NCBI RefSeq assembly: GCF_000576305.1
Contig: NZ_BAVZ01000001.1
Location: forward strand, 607,130-671,129
Reading direction: 5' to 3'
Length of the DNA stretch: 64,000 nt
Source of the DNA: Paenibacillus pini JCM 16418
GTDB lineage: Bacteria; Bacillota; Bacilli; Paenibacillales; Paenibacillaceae
Shown here piece after piece: positions 1 through 8,973 of this stretch. Below the pieces are notes generated by a model, which was not told where the DNA came from, did not search any database, and worked only from the letters and a program-made list of their open reading frames with translations. Position 1 is the first letter of the stretch. The number at the start of each line of letters is the position of its first letter. The translations under genes were made by a program, and so were the position numbers.

Positions 1-285
1 ACAGGTAATAAATTCCAATCCATTTTTGCATCGACTAGACATGTATCTGACCTCATTCAAGATATTTCTGCTGTCGCTCAGGAGATGTCAGCCGGATCGG
101 AAGAAGTGTCTTCGTCCGTGCAGGAGCTTGCGCAAATTGCTAGTAAATCCTCATCGCATTCAACGGATGTAGCAGCATCATCGGAGCAACAATTGATATC
201 GATGAAAGATATTGATGCCGCTGCGGTTACGCTGAGTGAAATGTCTCAACAACTGCAAGGGTTAATAAGTAAATTCAAACTCTAA
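1..285 (+). CDS. Methyl-accepting chemotaxis protein, C-terminal fragment
   Basis: The gene is cut by the window edge: frame 1 is open from base 1 to the TAA at 283-285, leaving the last 94 residues. The segment is a Ser/Ala/Glu-rich amphipathic helix with the signature AEEMSAGSEE-like and SSSVQELA repeats of the cytoplasmic signalling domain of chemoreceptors (seen here as QEMSAGSEEVSSSVQELA). It ends in a short basic tail (SKFKL). Such receptors form coiled-coil trimers that control CheA kinase. The ligand-binding domain lies outside the window, so the signal cannot be inferred. It converges on the aldolase gene across a shared terminator. Confidence 0.85.
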   Translation, partial: TGNKFQSIFASTRHVSDLIQDISAVAQEMSAGSEEVSSSVQELAQIASKSSSHSTDVAASSEQQLISMKDIDAAAVTLSEMSQQLQGLISKFKL

Positions 286-344
286 GCGTATGATGAAAGT
301 TACAACTTCAGATCGAACAAATAAAAATGCCTTTCTGATGAATG

Positions 345-394
345 AAAAAGAACCTGTTATCACACATCATGATGTGTGATAACAGGTTCTTTTT
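345..394. terminator. Bidirectional terminator, perfect 25-bp palindrome
   Basis: Two perfect 25-base arms (345-369 and 370-394) meet at ATCATGAT, with A-runs at the left end and T-runs at the right. The structure lies between two convergent genes, so it can end transcripts from both. Confidence 0.9.
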
Positions 395-408
395 ATTGGT
401 GAGTCTTA

Positions 409-1065
409 TTAGAGCTTAGGTGCCTGAGGAACAGTCTCCCAGTCCTTCAGAAAGCGTTCAATACCACTATCAGTCAATGGGTGTTTCCACAGCGAAGGGA
501 GGAGAGAACCCGGTATCGTTGCAATATGTGCACCTGCAATCGCGGCATCTTCAACATGCTTAATATTACGTACACTAGCAACGATGATTTCAGAAGCAAG
601 GCCGTAGTTATCAAGAATGAGCTTCAGTTCACGTATAAGCTTCATGCCTTCCACACCGATATCATCAAGACGTCCTACGAAGGGACTGATATATGTAGCG
701 CCGGCTTTGGCAGCCATCAGACCTTGGGCTGCTGAGAATATCAGAGTTACATTGGTTTTGATGTTCTTCTTACTGAGTTCATGACAAGCATATAGACCTT
801 CTTCAGTCATTGGAAGCTTAATTACAACATTGGGAGCCCATTCAGCAATTTCATAGGCTTCTCTAAGCATATCTTCTGCTTTGATTCCAATAACCTCTGC
901 ACTTACGGGACCGCTAACGATACCGCAAATTTCTTGAATTACTTCTTTAAATACTCTACCTTCTTTTGCAATCAGGGAAGGATTAGTGGTAACTCCATCT
1001 ACCAGCCCCAATCGGGTTATGCGTTTAATTTCTTCAATGTTGCCTGTATCCAGGAAAAATTTCAT
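409..1065 (-). CDS. fsa: Fructose-6-phosphate aldolase / small transaldolase (TalC/MipB family)
   Basis: 218 residues, the usual size of the short transaldolase/FSA family. The N-terminus [13 protein letters not shown] and the TTNPSL segment near residues 26-31 are family hallmarks. VIKLPMT places the Schiff-base lysine at about residue 83, and ATIPGSLL lies near the C-terminus. The enzyme moves or cleaves dihydroxyacetone units between sugar phosphates at the edge of the pentose phosphate pathway. An AGGAGG site sits 8 bases before the ATG at 1065. Sequence alone does not decide between fructose-6-phosphate aldolase and transaldolase activity. The gene is monocistronic between two terminators. 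Confidence 0.92.
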   Translation of the reverse strand: MKFFLDTGNIEEIKRITRLGLVDGVTTNPSLIAKEGRVFKEVIQEICGIVSGPVSAEVIGIKAEDMLREAYEIAEWAPNVVIKLPMTEEGLYACHELSKKNIKTNVTLIFSAAQGLMAAKAGATYISPFVGRLDDIGVEGMKLIRELKLILDNYGLASEIIVASVRNIKHVEDAAIAGAHIATIPGSLLPSLWKHPLTDSGIERFLKDWETVPQAPKL

Positions 1066-1293
1066 TTCACAGATCCTCCTTCAGATTTAAAAAGATTGGT
1101 GTACTCAGGTAAAAAAGTTCACATTATTATATACCCTTATCTATCATTATGACACATTCAGCAAATCAAGTCTGAAGGTGGATATTTTCCTATTCCGGTA
1201 TTTATTATGTTATCGCATTAGGTCCATATGGAGAGTTTGAGCTAATGAAGCGGCAAATATACGCGTTAAGCTTAACGAGATTGATGAGAATAA

Positions 1294-1337
1294 AAAACCG
1301 CCTTCGTTCCCTTTTTATAGGAGCCGAAGGCGGTTTT
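1294..1337 (-). terminator. Terminator of the LtaS-type gene
   Basis: Thirteen-base arms at 1294-1306 and 1325-1337 pair around an 18-base loop. The plus-strand A-run at 1292-1297 gives a U-tract on the minus transcript, just downstream of the LtaS-family stop codon. Confidence 0.85.
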
Positions 1338-1352
1338 GTTCATGATGATCGT

Positions 1353-3233
1353 TTAACGCTTAGGCAGAAGCCTTACGTATTCATCAGAAAGCTTCATTTG
1401 ATTCAGAATATAATCATAATCTTTGCGGTACGCAGAGAAATCTTGAACAGGCTGTTTTGTTTTGATGGAAATGGCAGTACCATCCTCAAAGGTTTTACCC
1501 GGAATATACATAATGTCATTATTGAAGAAAGATCCAGTTGGCAGATAATATCTCATACCGACAATGTTATTATCAATATTGAGCAGATCGTGACCGAAGG
1601 CTACAAATTTCTCATCCTTTAAGGAAATGCCGAGCACATTAGCTAAAGTAGGCATAATATCGACTTGACCACCGACTTGATCCACTACCTTACCCTTCAC
1701 ACCAGGAACATGTATGAGGAGCGGAATATTGAACCGAGAAAGACGTGGCTCATAGTCAATGCCAAGCGTTGATTTAATCATAGCTGGATCATTATCCTGT
1801 GGCTGTAGCCCGAAATGATCACCATATACAACGAGTACCGTATCATCCCACATCCCGTTTGCTTTAAGACTATCGATCAATGTACCGATGGCATAGTCTG
1901 TATAGTTCACGGAAGCTAAATAGTCTCCCAATTGCTTACCTTGTAACGAATCCGGAATTTTCATCTTCATACGATCTTCTGGCACACGGAACGGGAAATG
2001 ACTGGAGACCGTAACAAACTGAGCATAGAATGACTTGTTTTGCTTATGAAGATCAGTTAATTTTTGAATACCGGTTTTATACAATTCTTCATCGGAAGCA
2101 CCAAACTCATTGAAATGATCATTTTTGTATGATGGTTTGTCATAATAATGATCAAAATTTAAGGCTGGGTACAGCTTACTACGATCCCAGAAGGCTACAT
2201 CGTTAACGTGAAATGTATCTGCTTCATAATTACGTTTCTCCAGCAAGCGTGGCATGCTTGGCAGCTCACGATCTCCAAACGCGGTCGACATGGCTGCGGT
2301 ACCTGTAGGATAAATCGATGTATTGCTCATGAATTCAGCATCCGATGTATTCCCTTGTCCAATTTGCTGAAAGATATTCGGGAAATAGAAGCTCTCATCT
2401 GCAAGCTTATTCAGTACAGGTGTAATTTCCTGATTATCAACGGATAGGTGAATCGGAAAGTTCTGGAATGCCTCCATTTGGATAACGATGACGTTCTTAC
2501 CTTTGGCTGAACCGAAGAGGCTCGGTTGTCCTGCTTTCATATTTTTTTGATATATGAAAGTTTCCTCAGGAGATTCTATCTTAGCGACAGTTTCATCCAA
2601 ATTACCAGATGCTATAACACTGTTGTCATTGTGAATCTTCATCGCGGCACTCACTTGATAGTTAAGAAATCCAAGGTTCTCTGCTTGAAGTAGTTCGTTG
2701 TTAATGGATTGATCGATGCGAATGTAATAAGCACATAGTGCTAGAGCAACGACACCAATTAGAGCAGCCCATCTTTTACGTAAAGAGGTAGTCAAATGAA
2801 TTCGACGCCCCCAGAATTTATTAGCTAGCCAAATTAAAGCCATGATGATGACATCAACGAAAAACAGAAAATTTGCAGGTTCAATCGTCGATTGTACACT
2901 GGATTTAATTTTCATAACTTGCTTAAGTTCCGACAATGCGGAATAGGTAGGTACGGAGTTGAAATGCTGAAAATACAGTGCAGATGCAAAGAAGGTAAAG
3001 GACAGAATCAGGTTAATGATCCAATATACCGGTCCTTTCCAGCGTGCAGGTGTGATCAGTTCAAATAGACATAGAATAACCAAAACAGCTGCTATATCGG
3101 CAGAAATACGGCCCCAAAGAATGTCATTGAAGAAGAAATAGCGGAGCAGTACGAGCTTTAATACCAATAATATAAACACAGCGATAAGCGGTGTTTTACT
3201 TTTTTGTGTACTAGGAAGAGTAAAGGTATCCAT
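1353..3233 (-). CDS. LTA synthase family sulfatase-fold membrane protein
   Basis: Membrane enzyme of the LtaS family, which polymerises glycerol phosphate from phosphatidylglycerol into lipoteichoic acid on the outer face of the membrane. The N-terminal ~180 residues hold about five hydrophobic segments, followed by a sulfatase-type extracellular domain. From the chosen start, the metal-binding Glu in IQMEAFQN is near residue 254 and the nucleophile Thr in GQGNTSDAEF is near residue 296. A YGDHFG motif with metal-binding Asp and His lies later. An upstream in-frame ATG (3257) exists, but AAAGGAG sits 5 bases before the ATG at 3233, so I take that start (626 residues). Bacilli usually carry several LtaS paralogs; primase or stress-specific versions cannot be told apart here. 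Confidence 0.93.
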   Translation of the reverse strand: MDTFTLPSTQKSKTPLIAVFILLVLKLVLLRYFFFNDILWGRISADIAAVLVILCLFELITPARWKGPVYWIINLILSFTFFASALYFQHFNSVPTYSALSELKQVMKIKSSVQSTIEPANFLFFVDVIIMALIWLANKFWGRRIHLTTSLRKRWAALIGVVALALCAYYIRIDQSINNELLQAENLGFLNYQVSAAMKIHNDNSVIASGNLDETVAKIESPEETFIYQKNMKAGQPSLFGSAKGKNVIVIQMEAFQNFPIHLSVDNQEITPVLNKLADESFYFPNIFQQIGQGNTSDAEFMSNTSIYPTGTAAMSTAFGDRELPSMPRLLEKRNYEADTFHVNDVAFWDRSKLYPALNFDHYYDKPSYKNDHFNEFGASDEELYKTGIQKLTDLHKQNKSFYAQFVTVSSHFPFRVPEDRMKMKIPDSLQGKQLGDYLASVNYTDYAIGTLIDSLKANGMWDDTVLVVYGDHFGLQPQDNDPAMIKSTLGIDYEPRLSRFNIPLLIHVPGVKGKVVDQVGGQVDIMPTLANVLGISLKDEKFVAFGHDLLNIDNNIVGMRYYLPTGSFFNNDIMYIPGKTFEDGTAISIKTKQPVQDFSAYRKDYDYILNQMKLSDEYVRLLPKR

Positions 3234-3571
3234 GAGTACTCCTTTCAAAATGTACAAAATCTATCAATTGAATCTATCAATGAAATCTACTATACAACAA
3301 TATTAAGATAATTTCGAACAGGGGAGAAATTCTACTATTTCTGGCTCTCATATCCACCTATTCGGAGCTTAAGATGCTACAATCATCAAACTGTAGTCAC
3401 ATAAATGAAAGTATAACATAAATGTATTTCATATATATCGCTGTCATGTTCCTAAATATAGTAGAGTCGCTTATCGAAGTAGAATTTCTGTTTTGCAAAA
3501 AATAAGCTTATTATTGTAACTTGAAGTTATAATTGAGGAAGAGTTTTATATACGGAATGGGGGAGATCGGA
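3234..3571. other. Divergent intergenic region, AT-rich, with a short direct repeat
   Basis: This 338-base gap separates divergent genes and should hold both promoters. On the minus strand TATAGT with a weak TTCGAA 18 bases upstream is a possible promoter for the LtaS-type gene. The 10-mer AATCTATCAA occurs twice (3258-3267 and 3271-3280) in its leader. I see no convincing gene. Confidence 0.4.
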
Positions 3572-4324
3572 CTGAAAGCAATCATTCTTGCGGCAGGTTA
3601 TGCGACACGGTTATATCCACTTACGATGAATACGCCCAAGTCTTTACTGCCTCTTGGTCAAGAAACGATTATAGATCATATTATTCGCAAAATAGAACAC
3701 ACAAACGCGAACATGATTACTGATATCATCATTATAAGCAATGCTAAATTTGCTCCTGCCTTCAGGCAGTGGGCCGCTTCAAGGACATTCAGTAGACCTG
3801 TACACATTGTGGACGACGGTTCCACTTCCGAAGTCAATAGACTTGGAGCTGTCGGAGATATTCATTATGCTATTCAGCATTTAGGTTTAGATGAAGATGT
3901 ACTCATCCTCGCGGGAGATAACATATTTACGTTTGATATTCAAGATTACATAGCGTATTTCCATCAGGTGAAATCAGATTGTATATTGGTGCAGCATATA
4001 GACCGGCTCGAAGATCTACAACGAGTTGGGGTTGCTGAGTTAGATAAAGCATCCAAAGTGATTTCTTTTGAAGAAAAGCCTACACAACCACGGACAGATA
4101 TTGGTGTCTATGCAATCTATTTATTCCAGAAAGAGACGCTTCCGCTCTTTACAACCTATTTAATTGAAGGGAATAATGCCGATGCTCCTGGTTATTTTCC
4201 TGAATGGTTGTATAAACGAAAGGATTTATATGCATATTTTGCACGAGGAAAAAGCTTTGATATTGGCACGCATTCAGCTTATCTAGAGGTCAAGGAACAG
4301 TGGGAACAAAATAATATTGAATAA
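3572..4324 (+). CDS. Sugar-phosphate nucleotidyltransferase (NTP_transferase family)
   Basis: Activates a sugar or alcohol phosphate with an NTP, giving an NDP-linked precursor for a surface polymer. The family N-terminus is clear: KAIILAAGYATRLYPLT, with the glycine-rich nucleotide loop, then TPKSLLPLG. GDNIF near residue 115 is the metal-binding Asp segment, and EEKP follows. Homologs begin at this point with MKAI or MKGI. Here that position is CTG (3572), preceded 6 bases upstream by GGGGGAG. The nearby ATG (3557) and TTG (3533) have no good ribosome binding site. A CTG start is therefore likely but not proven. The substrate is unknown; a LicC-like cytidylyltransferase is also possible. 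Confidence 0.85.
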   Translation: MKAIILAAGYATRLYPLTMNTPKSLLPLGQETIIDHIIRKIEHTNANMITDIIIISNAKFAPAFRQWAASRTFSRPVHIVDDGSTSEVNRLGAVGDIHYAIQHLGLDEDVLILAGDNIFTFDIQDYIAYFHQVKSDCILVQHIDRLEDLQRVGVAELDKASKVISFEEKPTQPRTDIGVYAIYLFQKETLPLFTTYLIEGNNADAPGYFPEWLYKRKDLYAYFARGKSFDIGTHSAYLEVKEQWEQNNIE

Positions 4325-4378
4325 ATAATTGAATTTATGTATATTTATACTACTTTGATAATAGAGGTGGTATGGGAC

Positions 4379-5125
4379 GTGCATAGACATCTTGAGGAAT
4401 ATACACTAAATACATGGCCAGCAGAACATACGAAACTACTAAATGGATGGCTATTGCGTTATGCAAGTGGATATACAAAGCGCTCTAATTCTGTGAGTTC
4501 CTTATATTGGTCCACAGATGGTAATGTGCTCGATGCGATCCGTTCAGTCGAAAAGTGTTATATGGAGTACGGACAAGATGTTATTTTCAAAATCACACCT
4601 TTTATAAATCCATCAGGATTAGACGAAGTTTTAAATAGTGAAGGCTACACGTCTATTGATCATTCGAGCGTAAGACAGGTCGATTTAGACGAGGTTGTAG
4701 AACCTAATGGATCAACCCATGCTCTAATTAAGGAAGAATGCGATGAACAGTGGCTTGATCAATTGGCTATGATGAACGGACTGTCTCAGAAGCAGAAGGA
4801 TACAACAAGAAGATTGTTAAAGGGCTCACCACTCAAACAGGCTTTCGTAACCTTGTTCCAGAATGACATCCCCGTGGCTGTAGGCCTAGGTGTTATTGAT
4901 TGCGATTACATCGGTTTATATGACATTGTTACAAATGCACAATTCAGAAGACGTGGATATGGTGAGCAGCTTGTGCTTCATATCCTGAAATGGGGCAAGG
5001 CGAACGCTGCGAAGTATTCTTTTCTCCAGGTAGTACAAGCTAACTTAGCTGCGATCAGGCTTTATGATAAGCTTGGATACAAAGAACTGTATGAATATAG
5101 TTATCGTAGGAAGCGGCTAGAATAA
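4379..5125 (+). CDS. GNAT family N-acetyltransferase
   Basis: About 248 residues from a GTG at 4379, chosen because AGAGGTGG lies 8 bases upstream; the ATG at 4337 has no site. The N-terminal third has the NGWLLRYASGYTKRSNSV segment typical of one GNAT subfamily with an N-terminal extension. The acetyl-CoA fold is in the C-terminal half: an R-R-x-G-Y-G pyrophosphate-binding loop (FRRRGYGEQL) and a final NLAAIRLYDKLGY strand/helix. The substrate is unknown. It may be co-transcribed with the nucleotidyltransferase just upstream (54-base gap). Confidence 0.85.
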   Translation: MHRHLEEYTLNTWPAEHTKLLNGWLLRYASGYTKRSNSVSSLYWSTDGNVLDAIRSVEKCYMEYGQDVIFKITPFINPSGLDEVLNSEGYTSIDHSSVRQVDLDEVVEPNGSTHALIKEECDEQWLDQLAMMNGLSQKQKDTTRRLLKGSPLKQAFVTLFQNDIPVAVGLGVIDCDYIGLYDIVTNAQFRRRGYGEQLVLHILKWGKANAAKYSFLQVVQANLAAIRLYDKLGYKELYEYSYRRKRLE

Positions 5126-5168
5126 ATGATGATTACAAGATAGGAAATAAGAGAGGGAAGTACTAAAC

Positions 5169-5708
5169 ATGTATACATACGAAAATATAGGAGTGAGATT
5201 GCTAGCTAAAGAGGATGCGATTATACTTTCTCGCTGGTTAAGTGATCCACGCGTGTTAGAATACTATGAAGGTCGGGATCGCCCGCATGATCTGGATGCG
5301 GTAAGGCAGCATTTTTTCAATACGTCATCCGAAGAAGAGGTTACACGCTGCATCATACAATATGAAGATAAACCCATTGGTTACATACAATATTATCATG
5401 TTGCCGCTGATGAACGTGAGGTGTACGGGTATGATTCTTTTAAAGGTAAGATATACGGAATGGATCAGTTTATTGGTGAACCGGAATACTGGAACAGGGG
5501 TATAGGCACTAAGTTAATCGTTTCTATGGTCCAGCAACTGACACTGGTTGAGAAAGCGGATAAGATTGTCATGGACCCTCGCGTACATAATGAAAGGGCA
5601 ATACGGGTCTATGAAAAATGTGGATTTGTGAAGGCGGCGCTACTCCCTAAGCATGAGTATCATGAAGGGGCTTATCATGATTGCTGGGTTATGGAATATC
5701 AGGCATAA
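5169..5708 (+). CDS. GNAT acetyltransferase resembling aminoglycoside 6'-N-acetyltransferases
   Basis: 179 residues, one GNAT domain. The stretch YGMDQFIGEPEYWNRGIGT, followed by DPRVHNERAIRVYEKCGF and HEYHEGAYHDCWVMEYQ, is strikingly like the AAC(6') aminoglycoside acetyltransferases (from memory, the AAC(6')-Ie half of the bifunctional staphylococcal enzyme). The acetyl-CoA loop is RGIGT. It sits in an ordinary chromosomal context next to another GNAT gene, with a weak ribosome site (GAGAGGGA). It could be an intrinsic low-level resistance determinant or act on another amine. Confidence 0.82.
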   Translation: MYTYENIGVRLLAKEDAIILSRWLSDPRVLEYYEGRDRPHDLDAVRQHFFNTSSEEEVTRCIIQYEDKPIGYIQYYHVAADEREVYGYDSFKGKIYGMDQFIGEPEYWNRGIGTKLIVSMVQQLTLVEKADKIVMDPRVHNERAIRVYEKCGFVKAALLPKHEYHEGAYHDCWVMEYQA

Positions 5709-5763
5709 TAATGTAACTGAAGAATATCGATGGTTAATAGGAACGACATAATTGAATGGTGAG

Positions 5764-5789
5764 GCTCTCCTTTATAGGAGGGCTTTTTT
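5764..5789 (+). terminator. Rho-independent terminator
   Basis: Arms 5764-5771 and 5776-5783 pair with one G-U around a TTAT loop and are followed by six T residues. It ends the nucleotidyltransferase/GNAT unit. Confidence 0.85.
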
Positions 5790-5905
5790 GATATTTTTTA
5801 TTTTTTTGGATTTTCTTATGTTGTTAAGGTTCGTTTAAGATAGTGGGCTCATACTGACACCAAAACCAATAACGATAGACCGTTTACGGGAAATGGAGGG
5901 AACAT

Positions 5906-8008
5906 ATGAACAAGCTTCAACCGCGAAAAAGGCTCGATTTCATACTTATTCTGATTGCACTCTTATCTGCTTTTTTGAATATGTACAACATTTGGACGGA
6001 TAAACTGGTCAATGCCTACTATACGTCAGCGGTCACAAGTATGCTTCAAAACTTTCATAATTTCTTCTATGCATCGTTTGATCCGGGAGGGTATGTAACG
6101 GTCGATAAGCCTCCTGTAGCATTCTGGTTACAAACCATTAGTGCTTATTTATTTGGTCTTCATGGCTGGAGCGTTATTCTACCGCAGGCTCTGGCAGGTG
6201 TGGGTTCTACATTACTCGTTTATGCACTGGTTAAACCTTCTTTCGGACTAGCCGCTGCGCGAATGGGCAGTTTGGTGATGGCGTGCACGCCCGTAGCTGC
6301 GGCTGTTGCAAGAACCAATAATGTCGATAGTTTACTTGTATTTACGCTGCTTCTGGGTACATGGATGTTGTTTAAAGGCGTACGTACAAAGAAGGCAGGT
6401 TGGGTTATTGCGGCTTTCGCTATGATTGGTCTAGCTTTCAATATTAAAATGCTGCAGGCATACATGGTTGTACCTGCTTTTTATTTGTTCTATTTACTAG
6501 CCTTTAAAGTAAGCTGGAAAAAGAAAGGATGGACCTTAGCAGCGTCAACAGTGACGCTGGTGGTTGTATCCGTCGCGTGGCCTGTGGTCGTAGATTCGAT
6601 TCCTACGGATCAGCGTCCGTATGTTGGAAGTAGTCAAACGAATTCGGTATTGGAACTAGCTTTTGGTTATAACGGCGTATCTCGGTTAACAGGAAACCGT
6701 GGAACCGGTGGAGGCGGCGGCGCTCCTGGAATGAATCCGAGTGAAGGAAGAGGAGAACGGTCTTCCAATCGTACAGATCAGGCTGCTCAGACAGATAACC
6801 AATCTTCGAATGGGTCTAAATCTACTCCCTCAAATGGTAATCAGGGTAACGGGCAGGCTGGACCTGGTAGAGCAGGTCAAGGCTTTCCTCCTGGAAATGG
6901 TACTGGAAATATGCCAGAGGGATTTGGTGGCAAACAAGGACCGGGCGGAGGAGGTGGCATGTTTAATACAGGCAATCCTGGTGTGTTGAGGTTGTTCCAA
7001 ACGGAACTCTCTGGTCAGGCTAGCTGGATGTTGCCTTTTGTGGCCTTCGGATGCATTGGATTGTTCGCAGGACTACGCTTTCGTAAGCAGCTTAATAGCG
7101 GGCAGAAAGAAGGTTTATTTTGGCTTGGCTGGCTGATACCTGTCATGGGTTTCTTCAGTATAGCAGGATTTTTCCATCAGTATTATTTAGTGATGATGGG
7201 TCCTCCAATCGCGGTGTTAGTTGGAGCTGGCTGGAGTCGATTGTGGACGATGTTTCGTGAACGTGAAGGCTGGAAAGGATGGCTTCTTCCAGCAGCGGTA
7301 TTATGTACAGCCGCTTTCCAAGTATTCATATTAAGTGCCTATACAGTCAGTATTGGTGCAACATGGATGATTGCCATTTCTTTAATTGGTGTCGCTGTTA
7401 CCCTTCTCATGATATGGATGAGAAAGGTAGAGCGGAAAGTGTTCGTGTCGGCAGTAGCCGGAATACTTGTCCTGCTCATTGCTCCGCTATTCTGGTCAGC
7501 AACGCCGATTATATATGGTCAGAGCAGCCAGCTTCCGGCAGCAGGACCTACTGAATCGCGCGGTGGAACTGGTGGTGGAGGCGGACGAATGAATGGAAAC
7601 GTTAATGAAAAGTTACTCAGCTATGTGACCGAACATAGCACGGGTGAAACGTACTTGTTTGCGACTTCGAGTGCGACTTCGGCTGCACCTTACATTATTC
7701 AGACAGGCAAGCCGGTTATGGCCATGGGCGGTTACTCTGGCTCAGATCCAATCCTAACGGTGAGTAAAATCCAACAGTTGGTTGCTGAACATCAAGTGAA
7801 ATTCTTCCTCTTAGGAGGCGGCATGGATCGTGGTGGAAGCTCCGAAGTAACCGAGTGGATTAAAGCAAATGCGACGGAAGTGCCTGCTACGGACTGGCAG
7901 GATACCAATCAAACTAATAAGGGTACATCTGACAATTTCCGCGGTGGGATGGAAAGCAGTGGAGCACTCTACGAAATAACGGAACAGACCGGAGGGGATG
8001 CCAAGTGA
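5906..8008 (+). CDS. YkcB-like GT39/ArnT-type membrane glycosyltransferase
   Basis: 700 residues with about a dozen hydrophobic segments. It resembles B. subtilis YkcB, a polyprenyl-phosphate-sugar-dependent transferase of the GT39/ArnT superfamily. FDPGGYVTVDKPPVAFW at residues 58-74 is the conserved first extracellular loop expected to hold the catalytic Asp. Two low-complexity inserts are obvious: a Gly/Pro/Asn/Ser-rich stretch of about 95 residues (roughly 261-356) and a shorter Gly-rich one (roughly 549-565). Both probably face outside. GGAGGG precedes the ATG by 5 bases. It overlaps the next gene by 4 bases, so the two are translationally coupled. Inferred job: adding a sugar made by the next gene to a wall polymer or protein. 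Confidence 0.88.
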   Translation: MNKLQPRKRLDFILILIALLSAFLNMYNIWTDKLVNAYYTSAVTSMLQNFHNFFYASFDPGGYVTVDKPPVAFWLQTISAYLFGLHGWSVILPQALAGVGSTLLVYALVKPSFGLAAARMGSLVMACTPVAAAVARTNNVDSLLVFTLLLGTWMLFKGVRTKKAGWVIAAFAMIGLAFNIKMLQAYMVVPAFYLFYLLAFKVSWKKKGWTLAASTVTLVVVSVAWPVVVDSIPTDQRPYVGSSQTNSVLELAFGYNGVSRLTGNRGTGGGGGAPGMNPSEGRGERSSNRTDQAAQTDNQSSNGSKSTPSNGNQGNGQAGPGRAGQGFPPGNGTGNMPEGFGGKQGPGGGGGMFNTGNPGVLRLFQTELSGQASWMLPFVAFGCIGLFAGLRFRKQLNSGQKEGLFWLGWLIPVMGFFSIAGFFHQYYLVMMGPPIAVLVGAGWSRLWTMFREREGWKGWLLPAAVLCTAAFQVFILSAYTVSIGATWMIAISLIGVAVTLLMIWMRKVERKVFVSAVAGILVLLIAPLFWSATPIIYGQSSQLPAAGPTESRGGTGGGGGRMNGNVNEKLLSYVTEHSTGETYLFATSSATSAAPYIIQTGKPVMAMGGYSGSDPILTVSKIQQLVAEHQVKFFLLGGGMDRGGSSEVTEWIKANATEVPATDWQDTNQTNKGTSDNFRGGMESSGALYEITEQTGGDAK

Positions 8009-8973
8009 ATACCGTACTTATGACACGTCATGTCCGCTATTCGGTTATCATTCCTGTATACAATGAAGAAGAAGTTATCACGGAAACGTATTGGCGTATC
8101 AAAAGTGTCATGGAGATCACAGGAGAATCTTATGAACTTATATTCGTCAATGATGGTAGTCGTGATCAGACCGTTAATCTGATTCGCTCTGTTGGGGCAT
8201 CCGATCCTTCTATTCATATCATCGACCTCTCACGGAATTTCGGCCATCAAATAGCGATTACAGCCGGGATGGATTATGCATCTGGGGATGCAGTCATTGT
8301 TATTGATGCCGATCTACAGGATCCTCCAGAATTGATTCTGGACATGATTGCAAAATGGAAGGAAGGCTATGATGTTGTATATGCACAGCGTTTGGAACGC
8401 AAGGGTGAATCCTTTTTCAAACGAAAAACAGCAAGCCTCTTTTATCGAATTCTTAAACATATGACGGATATAGACATTCCAATCGATACAGGTGACTTCC
8501 GTCTGCTTGATCGCAAAGTATGCAACGAGCTCAAGCGTCTTCCTGAAAATAATCGTTATGTGCGAGGTTTGGTCAGTTGGGTAGGCTTTAAACAAACGGC
8601 TATTCAATATGTTAGAGAAGGGCGATTTGCTGGTGAAACGAAGTATCCACTTAAGAAAATGATAAAGCTGTCCATGGATGGTATTACATCCTTTTCTACT
8701 AAACCACTAAAAGTCGCCGGTATTATGGGAATGATTATCTCCATCGTGGGTTTTGTATATTTAGTATTCGTTTTATTTGAAAGGTTGTTTACGGATGCTG
8801 CGTTACCTGGTTGGTCCTCACTTATTGCGTTCCAATTGTTCTTCGGTGGATGCATGCTGATGTTTATGGGGATTATCGGTGAGTATTTGGGTCGTATATA
8901 TGATGAAGTCAAGCATCGGCCTCTCTATATCGTGAACGAGGTATACAGCAAAGAAGAACCGATGAGGAGATGA
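8005..8973 (+). CDS. YkcC-like polyprenyl-phosphate glycosyltransferase (GT2, GtrB/DPM1 type)
   Basis: 322 residues. The N-terminal GT2 domain opens with VIPVYNEEEVI and has the DADLQDPPELI metal/nucleotide-sugar motif near residues 95-105. Two transmembrane helices follow at about 230-300, the layout of the GtrB/CsbB/YkcC enzymes that load a sugar from an NDP-sugar onto undecaprenyl phosphate. The GTG at 8005 overlaps the upstream stop (GTGA) and has GGAGGGG 8 bases before it. An ATG five codons later is a less likely start. Its lipid-linked sugar is probably the donor for the YkcB-like enzyme. Confidence 0.9.
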   Translation: MNTVLMTRHVRYSVIIPVYNEEEVITETYWRIKSVMEITGESYELIFVNDGSRDQTVNLIRSVGASDPSIHIIDLSRNFGHQIAITAGMDYASGDAVIVIDADLQDPPELILDMIAKWKEGYDVVYAQRLERKGESFFKRKTASLFYRILKHMTDIDIPIDTGDFRLLDRKVCNELKRLPENNRYVRGLVSWVGFKQTAIQYVREGRFAGETKYPLKKMIKLSMDGITSFSTKPLKVAGIMGMIISIVGFVYLVFVLFERLFTDAALPGWSSLIAFQLFFGGCMLMFMGIIGEYLGRIYDEVKHRPLYIVNEVYSKEEPMRR

